A stretch of DNA of 56,372 nucleotides from Methylotenera sp. (GCF_030653755.1 NZ_JAURYU010000047.1:1-56372); one strand, 5' to 3'; counted from the first letter of the stretch, positions 42,776-53,932 are shown. Translations and numbers: made by a program. The notes: generated by a model from the letters alone, not told the origin.

Positions 42776-42825
42776 GCAGTTAAATAAAAAAGCCTCGCAA
42801 TTGCGAGGCTTTTTTATTTAACTGC
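42776..42825. terminator. 50-bp perfect palindrome, two-way terminator
   Basis: Twenty-five bases (GCAGTTAAAT ... CTCGCAA) are followed directly by their exact reverse complement. The centre is GCCTCGCAATTGCGAGGC with A-runs on the left and T-runs on the right, so it can end transcripts from both the unknown pair and groEL, which converge here. Confidence 0.9.
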
Positions 42826-42967
42826 AGTTGGACTAACTCTGCATTCCAGCTTCAATTCGAAGGTGAGGCTAGGCGGTGAGCCGTTTGCAACGAAGGCAGT
42901 ACGTTTAGTACGACTAGGCGCAAACGGTGAAACCAACAACGCATCACCAAAGAAGTGAAGAATGGAA

Positions 42968-44611
<1,644 letters not shown>

Positions 44612-44694
44612 TTAAATCTCCTAATTTAGTCTTTACTAATACTTTGTTGGATCTAACGTGCTGAAACGGGCAATTACCCGTTGTAAGCTTTAGA

Positions 44695-44982
44695 TTACTC
44701 AACGATCGCCATGATGTCTTCTTCGCGCATTACTAGTAGCTCTTCACCGTCAACTTTAACAGTTTGGCCTGCATATTTGCCGAAAAGCACTTTGTCGCCT
44801 ACTTTAACGTCAAGGGCAATTACTTTGCCGCTTTCATCGCGCTTGCCAGAACCTACAGCTTGAATCACGCCTTGGTCTGGTTTTTCTGTGGCAGAATCTG
44901 GAATCACAATGCCAGATGCGGTTGTACGCTCTTCTTCTGAACGTTTAACAATAACGCGATCGTGTAAAGGACGAATTTTCAT
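44695..44982 (-). CDS. groS: Co-chaperonin GroES
   Basis: A 95-residue lid protein for GroEL. It begins '[30 protein letters not shown]' with the mobile loop at about 17-32, and ends '[14 protein letters not shown]'. Normal length. AGGAGAAACCGT lies before the ATG. The CIRCE operator stands 68 bases upstream. Confidence 0.99.
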   Translation of the reverse strand: MKIRPLHDRVIVKRSEEERTTASGIVIPDSATEKPDQGVIQAVGSGKRDESGKVIALDVKVGDKVLFGKYAGQTVKVDGEELLVMREEDIMAIVE

Positions 44983-45049
44983 ACGGTTTCTCCTGATTAA
45001 GTCTTAAAATATACATCTAAATATTGAATTGCATGGGTAATGCGGTATT

Positions 45050-45076
45050 TTAGCACTCGCACACCTTGATTGCTAA
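45050..45076 (-). promoter_or_regulatory. CIRCE element (HrcA operator) upstream of groES
   Basis: TTAGCACTC (45050-45058), nine bases, then GATTGCTAA (45068-45076). It differs from the CIRCE consensus at one base of the second arm. HrcA binding here represses groES-groEL without heat stress. hrcA itself is not in this window. Confidence 0.88.
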
Positions 45077-45144
45077 TTTGGGGCACTAAAAATTAATTTC
45101 AAGTGCTGATGCTGATATTTTTTTAAAATAAATGAGGTTGTACG

Positions 45145-46215
45145 GTGGAATTTACTAAGTTAGGAAACTCAGCGCTTAATGTCTCTAAAGTCTGTTTAGG
45201 TACCATGACATATGGCGACCAAAACACTGAAGCAGAGGCGCACGAGCAATTAGACTATGCGTTGGCGCGCGGCATTAATTTTATTGATACGGCTGAAATG
45301 TACCCAGTGCCGCCAAAGGCTGATACTTATACACGTACAGAAACGATGGTGGGTACTTGGCTCAAGAGGCAGCCACGAGACAAGATTATTTTAGCGGGTA
45401 AAGTTTCAGGGCCACGCCGTGGATTAGATTGGATTCGCGGCGGCCCACCATCACTAGATCGTGCCAATATCCGCGCTGCGATTGAGGGCTCGTTGCAGCG
45501 TTTGCAGACTGATTATATCGATTTATACCAATTGCACTGGCCAGAGCGCAATGTGCCGATGTTTGGGCAATATCAGTTTGACCCTGCGGGTGAGTTTGAG
45601 TCTGGCGTTTATCAGCAAGGCGAAGAAAAGGCGTGGGTGTCGATACAGAACCAGCTAGAAACGCTGGCTGAGTTAGTGCAAGAGGGCAAAGTGCGTTATG
45701 TCGGTTTATCGAATGAGCAGCCGTGGGGTGTGATGGAGTTTGTGCGTATCGCTAAAACTTATAACCTGCCGCACATTGCCAGTGTGCAAAACTGCTATAA
45801 CTTGATTAACCGCGGCATGGAGTTTGGTATGTCTGAAGTGTTGTATCGCGAGCAAGTGGGTTTGCTTGCGTATTCTCCGCTGGCATTTGGTCACCTAACA
45901 GCAAAGTACATTGATAACCCTGAGGCAAAAGGGCGCGTCACCATGTTTTTAGGCTATGCACAGCGCTACAAAAAGCCAGGTGTATTTCCTGCGAGTGCGG
46001 CATATGCCAAGCTGGCAAGGGCGCATGGGCTTACACCCACACAATTAGCATTGAGCTTTGTGTATCACCGCTGGTTTGTGAGCAGCACGATAATTGGTGC
46101 GACTACGATGCAGCAATTAAAAGAAAATATTGATGCGTGGGATACCAAGCTATCACCAGAAGTTATACAAGAGATTGAGCATTTACATTTGACGATGATG
46201 AATCCAGCGCCTTAG
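45145..46215 (+). CDS. Aldo/keto reductase (Tas-like)
   Basis: A 356-residue NADP(H)-dependent oxidoreductase with the AKR barrel: 'KVCLGTMTYGDQNTEAEAHEQLDYALARGINFIDTAEMYP' (15-54, catalytic Asp and Tyr), 'IILAGKVSG' (Lys) and 'DLYQLHWPERNVPMFG' (His). Similar in length and detail to E. coli Tas. Starts with GTG, after GAGG at 45134. The substrate is unknown. Confidence 0.92.
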   Translation: MEFTKLGNSALNVSKVCLGTMTYGDQNTEAEAHEQLDYALARGINFIDTAEMYPVPPKADTYTRTETMVGTWLKRQPRDKIILAGKVSGPRRGLDWIRGGPPSLDRANIRAAIEGSLQRLQTDYIDLYQLHWPERNVPMFGQYQFDPAGEFESGVYQQGEEKAWVSIQNQLETLAELVQEGKVRYVGLSNEQPWGVMEFVRIAKTYNLPHIASVQNCYNLINRGMEFGMSEVLYREQVGLLAYSPLAFGHLTAKYIDNPEAKGRVTMFLGYAQRYKKPGVFPASAAYAKLARAHGLTPTQLALSFVYHRWFVSSTIIGATTMQQLKENIDAWDTKLSPEVIQEIEHLHLTMMNPAP

Positions 46216-46347
46216 TGATTGAAATCTGTTTTTATTGTTGTGTTAAATATCCAGCTTAATATAACCATGTTCAAGATATTGTCTTTCCCTTAAGGCCTCT
46301 ACTGAACTACAATTCTAAATATTGTTTAATCGTTTAGAAAGTTATCT

Positions 46348-46689
46348 ATGTCTCAACTTCCATCATGTCCTCAATGTAACTCTGAATACACTTATGAAGA
46401 TGGCGATATGTACGTTTGCCCAGAGTGTGCGCATGAGTGGTCAAAAGATGGTGGCGCAGAAAGCACTGATGATGTGCGTGTCATTAAAGATTCCAATGGT
46501 AACGTGCTGCAAGACGGCGATACGATTACTGTAATTAAAGACCTGAAAGTAAAGGGGTCTTCATTGGTGGTTAAAGTAGGTACTAAAGTCAAAAACATTC
46601 GGCTGGTGGACGGTGACCATGATATTGATTGCAAAATTGATGGCATTGGTGCGATGAAGTTGAAGTCTGAGTTTGTGAAAAAAGCTTAG
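46348..46689 (+). CDS. yjdM: PhnA/YjdM-family zinc-ribbon protein
   Basis: A 113-residue protein with an N-terminal zinc ribbon '[25 protein letters not shown]' (8-32, four Cys) and a C-terminal SH3-like domain '[37 protein letters not shown]'. It is the family formerly called PhnA; it is not a phosphonatase and its role is unknown. The length is usual. Confidence 0.94.
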   Translation: MSQLPSCPQCNSEYTYEDGDMYVCPECAHEWSKDGGAESTDDVRVIKDSNGNVLQDGDTITVIKDLKVKGSSLVVKVGTKVKNIRLVDGDHDIDCKIDGIGAMKLKSEFVKKA

Positions 46690-46851
46690 TATTTGTTTGG
46701 TGGTAGTGTGGTCATCATTTAAGCTTTTAAAGCTGGTGGTGATCCACTCATGGTTAAGGCTGAGCACTTACCTAAAGAAGCACTTCAATAAACAGCCATT
46801 AGTCTGTATATTGTAGGTTATCTACCATTAATACGCAGATACTATTACCAA

Positions 46852-48468
46852 ATGATGCCATGGTTTAATCAACAAAAGTTGCGCGCTGGTTCGGCTTGTT
46901 TGGTACATTACCTTTCGATTTTTATCGGTCTTTTTTTATTCATTATCTTTCCTTGCCATGCAAGCCCTAGTCTGATTGTTGGGCAGTGGTATGTCGTTGA
47001 TCAACCTACTTCACCGATTAAAGCTTTACCCTTAACTGGTGGTGATTTTGTGTTCAAAGGTACGTTGCAAGTTGCTGTAACGGGTAACTATGTGATTGAT
47101 TTTAAAAACACCAGCACATTTTCGATGTTTAAACATACGGTGCTGAATAGTCGCAAAGTGGTAGTGGCGGAGTTACAAGGTGGTATTAGTAGTGCTGAAA
47201 TCAATCCATTTGCTTTAAGGCATGCGCGGGAGGTGTATTTAGATGCCGGAAGCTACACGCTGGAGACTTCGCTCAAAACACCTTATCTTATTGCGCAACC
47301 ACTGCCGTATTTAGACTTAAAAGAACATTACCAGCAGGCGATTAAGCTTGGTAATGTGATCGCGCTGCTTTGTCTAGGCATGTTGGCCGCATTGCTGGCT
47401 TATTATGTAGTGCTGGGCTTAATAAGAGGGCAAATGGTGCATGGCATGTACGCGCTATTCATTTTAGGTAACCTATTCATGCAGGGCACATCTTTATTGG
47501 TGTTCTCCGACACATTTGGTATTCGTTGGTTTTACTTGAGCGCATTCCCTATTTTGTTTTCCAATATCGCTTATGTGTTTTTTGTGAAAGGTTTGCTGGG
47601 TATACGTCAGCAAAGCAATCCTAAACTGTATCGCTGGATTCAATATGCACTAGTGATACTGGTTTTGTTTGCGTTATGGGGTATGGTTGCGCCTCACTGG
47701 ATGATGGAGATGGCGCGTTATGGCGTTGGGATTTTTCTCAGTCTTGGGTTGGCATGCAGCCTTTACCTCAGCAGTAAAAAGAATATGACTGCGCGCTATT
47801 ATCTGATTGCGATTATTACGTTTTTTGTTTTAGGTGGCTTAACGATTGCGGCTCAAGATGTTGCTGGTTATACGCTCTATGTTGAGCATTTAGGCTTGGC
47901 TGCGGTAACAGTAGAAGCGCTGTTGCTGTCATTTGTACTTAGCTACCAATTTAGTGAGTTGTTTAATGAAAAAGAGCAGGTATTGGCAGCGTTAGGTATT
48001 AGTGAGGCGCAAATTAAAATAGATAAATTAACGGGCTTGCCCAATCGGGTTGCACTGGAGGCGGCTATTCAGGGGCTACCCAAAACGGGCAGCATCACCA
48101 TATTAGATTTAGATCGTCTCAAATATTATAACGATAAATTTGGGCATGCTTACGGTGATAAGTTGCTGTGCGACTTTAGCCGTGTTTTACAAGAAAAATT
48201 GGGTGGCATGGCGATTTTGCATCGTTTAGGTGGTGATGAGTTTGCGATTACCTCGCATTATGGAGATGCGGTAAAAATTCAAGCGATGTTGGATGAAACC
48301 GTGGCACATTTAATAGCTAATGGCTTCGAACTAGCCGGCGTGAGCGCAGGGACGGCATTTATCTATGAGGAGATGGATAATTACAATGCTGTGATGCATA
48401 TGGCTGACCTGCGTATGTATGAAAATAAGCGCTCTCATAAACGCGCTCAGAATGAGCAATTTTATTAA
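46852..48468 (+). CDS. Membrane diguanylate cyclase (7TM sensor + GGDEF)
   Basis: A 538-residue inner-membrane sensor. A signal anchor (about 18-37) leads to a periplasmic 7TMR-DISM-type domain (about 40-155), seven membrane segments (about 165-385) and a C-terminal GGDEF domain with 'DKLTGLPNR' and intact GGDEF at 460-464. It should make cyclic di-GMP in response to a periplasmic signal. The RxxD inhibition site normally five residues before GGDEF is absent ('GGMAILHRL'), so product feedback is unlikely. It overlaps the convergent rlhA gene by 4 bases. Confidence 0.92.
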   Translation: MMPWFNQQKLRAGSACLVHYLSIFIGLFLFIIFPCHASPSLIVGQWYVVDQPTSPIKALPLTGGDFVFKGTLQVAVTGNYVIDFKNTSTFSMFKHTVLNSRKVVVAELQGGISSAEINPFALRHAREVYLDAGSYTLETSLKTPYLIAQPLPYLDLKEHYQQAIKLGNVIALLCLGMLAALLAYYVVLGLIRGQMVHGMYALFILGNLFMQGTSLLVFSDTFGIRWFYLSAFPILFSNIAYVFFVKGLLGIRQQSNPKLYRWIQYALVILVLFALWGMVAPHWMMEMARYGVGIFLSLGLACSLYLSSKKNMTARYYLIAIITFFVLGGLTIAAQDVAGYTLYVEHLGLAAVTVEALLLSFVLSYQFSELFNEKEQVLAALGISEAQIKIDKLTGLPNRVALEAAIQGLPKTGSITILDLDRLKYYNDKFGHAYGDKLLCDFSRVLQEKLGGMAILHRLGGDEFAITSHYGDAVKIQAMLDETVAHLIANGFELAGVSAGTAFIYEEMDNYNAVMHMADLRMYENKRSHKRAQNEQFY

Positions 48469-50387
48469 CGTGAAAATGCCTTAGGGAAAAAGCTCACTGG
48501 CTGCGGCGCTGGTATTTGCAAAATGTTTTTGCGTATTTTACCCATCACATGCATCTCGCATGGTTTGCAATCAAACTTTAATGTGTAACGGTCATTGCCG
48601 TTAATCAGCGTCATTGGTTCTGCGGTAACAGTCCCTTGCACGCCAATCACGCCTTTAGCTTCTTTCGGGCACAAACCGTGGCTAAAGCGCAGGCAGTGCT
48701 TGGTAATCATGAGCGGTACCTCATCGAGTTCTTTATTGGCTTCGTACGCCGCTGCAATCATTTTTACGCCATGTTTTTCATAAAACTGACGTGCTTTTTT
48801 GTTGTACACATTGGCAAGGTAGCTGAGTGTATCTTCAGGGAAAATAGCAGGTGGTTGCGCTGCCTCACGGCGTGGTGGGCGTTGGTAGCCTAAATCACGT
48901 GTTTGCTGTAATTGCTCGATTGCATCACGTCGTAAATTATTAATAATCGAGGCGGGGATAAACCATGTTTGAGCAGTGCTAATCTGAATTTCTTGGGTGG
49001 TAAAGTCTGTACCGCCAAGTTTACTCAGGTTTTCACGCAGGCTAGTTTCCGCTTTTTCCAGATTTTGTGCGCTTTGCTTTTCTGCTTCGCAGGTGGCAGT
49101 TGCGCTAAAGCCATTTTCATCGGTAATGGTTAATGCAAAACCATTAGCAGTTTCGTAAAAATTCATGGCAACTGCTATTTTACGCTGTGCTGAATCTTTT
49201 TCTAGCAGGCGCATAAACGCGTGGTCGCGATTGCGGTAGACGATGGTGTTGCGGCGGATATCTGCTGGCATTTCGTTGGGGTAGAGTCTTTTGCCTTCTA
49301 CCGTGTTCACGCGTAAGCCGACTAGTTCTTTATGTACATCAAAGAAGCATACGCCGTCGCCATTGTGTAGCTCGATATTGGTTTCCACTTCAAAGTAATT
49401 GTTACCAACTTTGGTGACTTTGCCTAATGCTTCACCAGAGAATTTAGGCGTATCAAACGCACCAATATCAGCTTGGCGTCCGTTCACAAAATAGTCGGTT
49501 GCACTGCGGTTAAAGGTTTTTTCTGGTTGCGGTGTGAATGTGTAAGTGGCATGGCCTGAGGATGATTTTGCCAGCTCTGGCCTGTCGTTCAGGATTTCAT
49601 CAATCAACTCACGGTAATGCGCGGTGGCGTTTTTTACATAGGGTAAGTCTTTGTAGCGACCCTCAATTTTAAATGAGCTAACACCAGCCTCAATCAATGC
49701 ATGCAAGTTGGCACTTTGGTCGTTATCTTTCATGGATAAAAAGTGCTTATCCTTACCAATAATGCGACCTTTTTGATCTTCTAGCGTAAATGGTAAGCGA
49801 CATTCCTGTGAGCATTCACCACGGTTGGCGCTACGTCCTGTGTGTGCATGGCTGATAAAACATTGACCACTGAAAGCTACGCATAACGCACCGTGAATGA
49901 AAAATTCCAGATTACATGAGGTGGCGTCAGCGATTTTTTTGATGGTGTTTAAATCAAGCTCGCGCGCGAGTACTATTTGTGAAAAGCCAACTTGATCGAG
50001 AAACGCTGCTTTTTCTACCGTACGGATATCCGTCTGTGTACTGGCGTGTAGCTGTATCGGCGGTAAATCCATTTCTAGCAGGCCCATATCTTGCACGATG
50101 AGTGCGTCTACTTCAGCATCGTAAAGTTGGTGCACAAGCTCACGCGCACCCTCAAGCTCGTTATCATGAAAAATGGTGTTGAGCGCCACAAACACCTCTG
50201 CGTGGTAGCGGTGTGCATGTTTCACTAAGCGTGCAATGTCAGCAATGGTGTTAGGCGCTTTAGCACGCGCACCAAAGGCTGGGCCACCAATATACACTGC
50301 ATCTGCACCATGATTAATGGCTTCAATGCCAAAATCAGCATTTTTTGCAGGAGCGAGTAGTTCTAAATGGCGACGAGTTTTTTGCAT
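48465..50387 (-). CDS. rlhA: 23S rRNA 5-hydroxycytidine synthase (U32 family)
   Basis: A 640-residue peptidase-U32-family protein of the long type, as E. coli RlhA (YdcP), which makes 5-hydroxycytidine at C2501 of 23S rRNA. Family parts: 'LELLAPAKNADFGIEAINHGADAVYIGGPAFGAR' (8-41), 'FIHGALCVAFSGQCFISH' and 'NRGECSQECRLPF' (four Cys, cluster site), and C-terminal 'MITKHCLRFSHGLCPKEAKG' with 'LKFDCKPCEMHVMGKI'. The ATG at 50387 starts the family; a longer frame runs into the gene opposite. Confidence 0.92.
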   Translation of the reverse strand: MQKTRRHLELLAPAKNADFGIEAINHGADAVYIGGPAFGARAKAPNTIADIARLVKHAHRYHAEVFVALNTIFHDNELEGARELVHQLYDAEVDALIVQDMGLLEMDLPPIQLHASTQTDIRTVEKAAFLDQVGFSQIVLARELDLNTIKKIADATSCNLEFFIHGALCVAFSGQCFISHAHTGRSANRGECSQECRLPFTLEDQKGRIIGKDKHFLSMKDNDQSANLHALIEAGVSSFKIEGRYKDLPYVKNATAHYRELIDEILNDRPELAKSSSGHATYTFTPQPEKTFNRSATDYFVNGRQADIGAFDTPKFSGEALGKVTKVGNNYFEVETNIELHNGDGVCFFDVHKELVGLRVNTVEGKRLYPNEMPADIRRNTIVYRNRDHAFMRLLEKDSAQRKIAVAMNFYETANGFALTITDENGFSATATCEAEKQSAQNLEKAETSLRENLSKLGGTDFTTQEIQISTAQTWFIPASIINNLRRDAIEQLQQTRDLGYQRPPRREAAQPPAIFPEDTLSYLANVYNKKARQFYEKHGVKMIAAAYEANKELDEVPLMITKHCLRFSHGLCPKEAKGVIGVQGTVTAEPMTLINGNDRYTLKFDCKPCEMHVMGKIRKNILQIPAPQPVSFFPKAFSR

Positions 50388-50436
50388 GGATATTACAGTT
50401 AAATCAATAAGATGCGCACTATACCATAAACACGGT

Positions 50437-50465
50437 TTGACAGCTTTAATGCAAGGTGTTACTTT
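50437..50465 (+). promoter_or_regulatory. Promoter of the RHH/ParE toxin-antitoxin pair
   Basis: TTGACA (50437-50442) and TACTTT (50460-50465), 17 bases apart, 32 bases before the antitoxin ATG. The -35 box is perfect. Confidence 0.7.
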
Positions 50466-50473
50466 GGTAACAC
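50456..50473. promoter_or_regulatory. Operator overlapping the -10 box
   Basis: GTGTTAC (50456-50462) and GTAACAC (50467-50473) form a perfect inverted repeat with TTTG between. It covers the -10 box, the expected place for an autoregulating RHH antitoxin. Confidence 0.7.
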
Positions 50474-50496
50474 TTTGTCGAGTTAAGGAGAACAAA

Positions 50497-50778
50497 ATGG
50501 CAACGACAAGCTTAAAACTTCCTGATAGCTTAAAAGAGCGCATCGTAAAACTAGCTGCAGATACAGGCAAATCTGCACATGCATTTATGGTAGAAGCAAT
50601 TGCAGAGCAGACAGACCGTATTGAAGAGGACCGAGCCTTTATGGCGCGCGCTGAGGCATCACTAAAGCATTATCAAGAAACGGGCATTGCCTACGATGCT
50701 GATGATGCAAGTGCTTATTTTCGCGCGAAAATTCAAGGCATTGACTTGCCAAAACCACAGCCCATTAAACGCGGTTGA
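50497..50778 (+). CDS. RHH (CopG-type) antitoxin
   Basis: A 93-residue protein with an N-terminal ribbon-helix-helix: 'TTSLKLPDSLKERIVKLAADTGKSAHAFMVEAIAEQ' (3-38), and a C-terminal toxin-binding tail. It should bind the operator at 50456-50473 as a dimer and neutralise the ParE-like toxin, 16 bases downstream. AAGGAG (50485-50490) supports the ATG at 50497; an upstream in-frame stretch overlaps rlhA and is not a start. Confidence 0.9.
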   Translation: MATTSLKLPDSLKERIVKLAADTGKSAHAFMVEAIAEQTDRIEEDRAFMARAEASLKHYQETGIAYDADDASAYFRAKIQGIDLPKPQPIKRG

Positions 50779-50794
50779 GTGCTAGGGTCATTAA

Positions 50795-51085
50795 ATGACA
50801 AAGCTTGAGTATTCAAACGCGGCAATGGCTGATATTGAACGGTTAGTTAATTTTTTAATGGATGTGGATTTAGGCGCGGCACTTGATACATTTGACATCA
50901 TTGACGACGGCCTTCATCTGCTAAAACGTCATCCAGAAGTTGGGCGCTTGGTAGGCACTTGTATGCGTGAGTTAGTAATTTCACGTGGCAATACAGGCTA
51001 TATAGCTATTTACGAGTTTGATAGATTAGTGAATGTTGTGGTGGTATTGGCAATTAAACATCAGCGTGAAGACCCATTTAGCTAA
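50795..51085 (+). CDS. RelE/ParE-family toxin
   Basis: A 96-residue toxin with the family shape: an N-terminal strand 'TKLEYSNAAMADIERLVNFLM' (2-22), a helical pair, 'RHPEVGRLV' and 'MRELVISRGNTGYIAIYEFDRLVNVVVVLAIKHQRED' (57-93). ParE members block gyrase, RelE members cut mRNA on ribosomes; the C-terminal 'H..ED' and RHH partner point to ParE but do not prove it. Length is normal and the gene is intact. Confidence 0.88.
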   Translation: MTKLEYSNAAMADIERLVNFLMDVDLGAALDTFDIIDDGLHLLKRHPEVGRLVGTCMRELVISRGNTGYIAIYEFDRLVNVVVVLAIKHQREDPFS

Positions 51086-51101
51086 AGATTTTTCTAAAAA
51101 T

Positions 51102-52430
51102 ATGACAACCAATAAAAACCTGCTCAACCGCAGTATGCAATCTGTATGGCATCCTTGCACACAGATGAAACAACATGAATCTTTTCCATTAACGCCGATT
51201 CATAAAGGTGAAGGTGTCTGGCTCTATGATGCAGATGGTAACAAGTATTTAGATACTGTCAGCTCATGGTGGGTGAATCTGTTTGGGCATAATAACCCGC
51301 ATATCAAAGATGCCATCAAGCAACAGCTTGATACTTTAGAACACGTCATGTTGGCTGGCTTTACGCATGAGCCCGTGATTAGCCTTTCAGAGAGATTAGC
51401 TATACTCACAGGTCTTGGCCATGCGTTTTACGCAAGTGATGGTGCAAGTGCTACTGAAATTGCTTTAAAGATGAGCTTTCACTATTGGCGTAATATTGGC
51501 CAACCTGATAAGTCCAAATTTATAAGCCTGCAAAATAGCTACCACGGTGAAACGTTAGGCGCGTTGAGCGTGACGGACGTTGCTATCTTTAAAGATACTT
51601 ACGCGCCTTTGTTAAGGCAATCTGCACAAATGCCTAGCCCCGATTTTAGGTTGGCCGAAGTAGGCGAAAGTGCAGAAGATTACGCACTGCGCTGTGCCGA
51701 GCAACTGAACAGCTATATTGCCCAGCATCATGCAGAGTTGGCGGCATTTATTATTGAGCCGCTGGTGCAATGTGCCGCAGGCATGGCGATGTATCACCCG
51801 ACTTACCTTGCTAAAGCACGCGAGATTTGTACGCAATATCAGGTGCATTTAATTGTGGATGAGATTGCCGTAGGGTTTGGCCGCACAGGCTCAATGTTTG
51901 CGACTGAACAAGCAAAAACTGAGGGGTGTAAAGTAGGTGATATTGCTGATTTTGTTTGCCTCTCTAAGGGCATTACTGGCGGATATTTACCGTTATCGGC
52001 AGTGCTAACGACTGATACTGTTTATCAGGCATTTTATGACGATAGTACTGTACGAGGTTTTCTACATAGCCATAGTTATACAGGTAACCCACTCGCATGT
52101 AGTGCGGCATTAGCGACCCTAGATATTTTTGAGTCACAAAATATCGTCCAGAAAAATCTTGAAAAATCGGCGCTGATTTTGAAAGAGATGCAAGTACTTA
52201 CTCACCTGCCAATTCAACATTTACGACATCAAGGGATGATCTTTGCGTTTGATGTCGTAACGGATAATGCGCAGTTTGCAAAGCAATGTTACCAAGTGGC
52301 AATGCAGCAAGGCTTATTATTACGACCTATAGGCAACACAATTTACTTTATGCCGCCCTATACCATTAATGAAGCCGAAATTGAGTTCATGGTGAGTCAA
52401 ACCAATGCAGTGATTCAGAATATTTTATGA
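51102..52430 (+). CDS. bioA: Adenosylmethionine-8-amino-7-oxononanoate aminotransferase
   Basis: A 442-residue PLP enzyme of biotin synthesis, converting KAPA to DAPA with S-adenosylmethionine as amino donor. Signatures: 'SVWHPCTQMKQHESFPLTPIHKGEGVWLYDADG' (12-44), 'DTVSSWWVNLFGHNNP', 'FYASDGASATEIALKM', 'IVDEIAVGFGRTGSMFA' and 'LSKGITGGYLPLSAVLTT' with the PLP Lys. The start at 51102 is 16 bases after the toxin gene. Other bio genes are absent here. It overlaps dacB by ATGA. Confidence 0.97.
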   Translation: MTTNKNLLNRSMQSVWHPCTQMKQHESFPLTPIHKGEGVWLYDADGNKYLDTVSSWWVNLFGHNNPHIKDAIKQQLDTLEHVMLAGFTHEPVISLSERLAILTGLGHAFYASDGASATEIALKMSFHYWRNIGQPDKSKFISLQNSYHGETLGALSVTDVAIFKDTYAPLLRQSAQMPSPDFRLAEVGESAEDYALRCAEQLNSYIAQHHAELAAFIIEPLVQCAAGMAMYHPTYLAKAREICTQYQVHLIVDEIAVGFGRTGSMFATEQAKTEGCKVGDIADFVCLSKGITGGYLPLSAVLTTDTVYQAFYDDSTVRGFLHSHSYTGNPLACSAALATLDIFESQNIVQKNLEKSALILKEMQVLTHLPIQHLRHQGMIFAFDVVTDNAQFAKQCYQVAMQQGLLLRPIGNTIYFMPPYTINEAEIEFMVSQTNAVIQNIL

Positions 52431-53830
52431 AAAGATTCGTACTATTTCTTGGTTTGATCTGGTATTGCCTGCAAGCGCAAGCTGAACTTCCCGCACCCGT
52501 TGCCAATGCTCTTAAGGAAGCGGGTGTCCCTCAGCAAAACGTGTCTGTTTACGTGCAAGCGGTGGATAGCAATGTCGCCATCTTAAAACACAATGAAGAC
52601 AAAAGTATGAATCCTGCATCGGTCATGAAAATGGTCACCACCAATGCTGCGCTTGATTTACTCACCCCTGCTTATCGTTGGAAAACTGCGTTGTATCATG
52701 ATGGGTACATTAAAAATTGGGAGTTAAATGGTAATTTAATGATTAAAGGCTATGGTGACCCTAGCTTTAAAGCGCAGGATTTTTGGCGTTTATTAATGAG
52801 TTTAAGGCAAGCAGGCGTTAAGAAAATTAATGGTGACTTAATTATCGATAAAACTTACTTTGCTGATGATGTGGATAACGGCATTAGCTTTGATGACGAA
52901 AAGTGGCGTGCTTATAACGCAAAGCCAAGCGCATTTTCTGTGAATGGCCGCAGTACCAGTTTTAGGTTTAGCGCGAACGACGATGCGCTGAATGTGAATC
53001 AGGAGTTTGAGCTACCTGAGGTGACGATTGTTAACAACATGAAAACGGTTAAAGGCGATTGTGGAAATTGGCGCGGCAGAATGAACTATGATGTGCAAAC
53101 CAACACCAATACAGCAGTCATCACTTTTAATGGTGTTTATGCCCCCGACTGTGGCGAGCGGTTCTTAGAGCTTAGTTTGTTTGATGATGCGCAATATGCG
53201 TTTTTCACCTTTAAAAAAATATGGCGTGACTTAGGTGGCGAGTTTGCAGGCACATTGAAGCGTCAGCCAATACCCAGCACAACTCATAAATTGTTAGAGC
53301 AAACTTCTGAGCCATTAGGTAGTGTCGTGCGCGATATCAATAAATGGAGCAATAACCTGATGGCACGGCAACTATTGCTGACCATAGCCGCAGAAAAAGT
53401 AAGCACACCTGCTACTGTCGCAAAAGGCGTGGTGGCGATTAAAAGCTGGCTGTCAGCAAGTGGGGTAAATGTCAATGGATTCGTGCTCGAAAATGGCTCA
53501 GGGTTGTCGCGTGTTGAGCGCATCAGCGCAGAGCAATTAGGCAAGATGTTAGTACGTGCTTACTTAAGCCCGGTGATGCCTGAATTCATATCCTCTATGC
53601 CCATTTTGTCGATGGATGGTACTGTGAAACAACGCTTGCAAGATAGTGCCTCGAATGGACGTGCGCATCTTAAAACCGGCTCAATTAATGGCGTAAGTTC
53701 AATTGCAGGGTATGTGTTAGATGCAAACGGACATCGCCATGTGATGGTGATGCTAGTGAATCATGCTAACGCGGGTGCTAGCCGAGGTGCGCAAGATGCC
53801 TTAGTGGAATGGGTGCATCAGTTGCCTTGA
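52427..53830 (+). CDS. dacB: D-alanyl-D-alanine carboxypeptidase/endopeptidase (PBP4)
   Basis: A 467-residue periplasmic peptidase of family S13 acting on peptidoglycan peptides. A signal peptide (about 1-19, ending AQA) precedes catalytic motifs SVMK (65-68), SNN in 'NKWSNNLMARQLL', and KTG in 'HLKTGSINGVSSIAGY'. A long insertion between the first two motifs is typical of PBP4. It is translated from the bioA message, start and stop overlapping by four bases. Confidence 0.95.
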   Translation: MKRFVLFLGLIWYCLQAQAELPAPVANALKEAGVPQQNVSVYVQAVDSNVAILKHNEDKSMNPASVMKMVTTNAALDLLTPAYRWKTALYHDGYIKNWELNGNLMIKGYGDPSFKAQDFWRLLMSLRQAGVKKINGDLIIDKTYFADDVDNGISFDDEKWRAYNAKPSAFSVNGRSTSFRFSANDDALNVNQEFELPEVTIVNNMKTVKGDCGNWRGRMNYDVQTNTNTAVITFNGVYAPDCGERFLELSLFDDAQYAFFTFKKIWRDLGGEFAGTLKRQPIPSTTHKLLEQTSEPLGSVVRDINKWSNNLMARQLLLTIAAEKVSTPATVAKGVVAIKSWLSASGVNVNGFVLENGSGLSRVERISAEQLGKMLVRAYLSPVMPEFISSMPILSMDGTVKQRLQDSASNGRAHLKTGSINGVSSIAGYVLDANGHRHVMVMLVNHANAGASRGAQDALVEWVHQLP

Positions 53831-53932
53831 GTTAACGACCTTGGGGTTAACGTTGGGTGCAAATTTAAAGTATGATTACGTATTAAGTCTTTTAAAAACC
53901 GCTAATTTAAATACAACGCCACAGGACATAGA

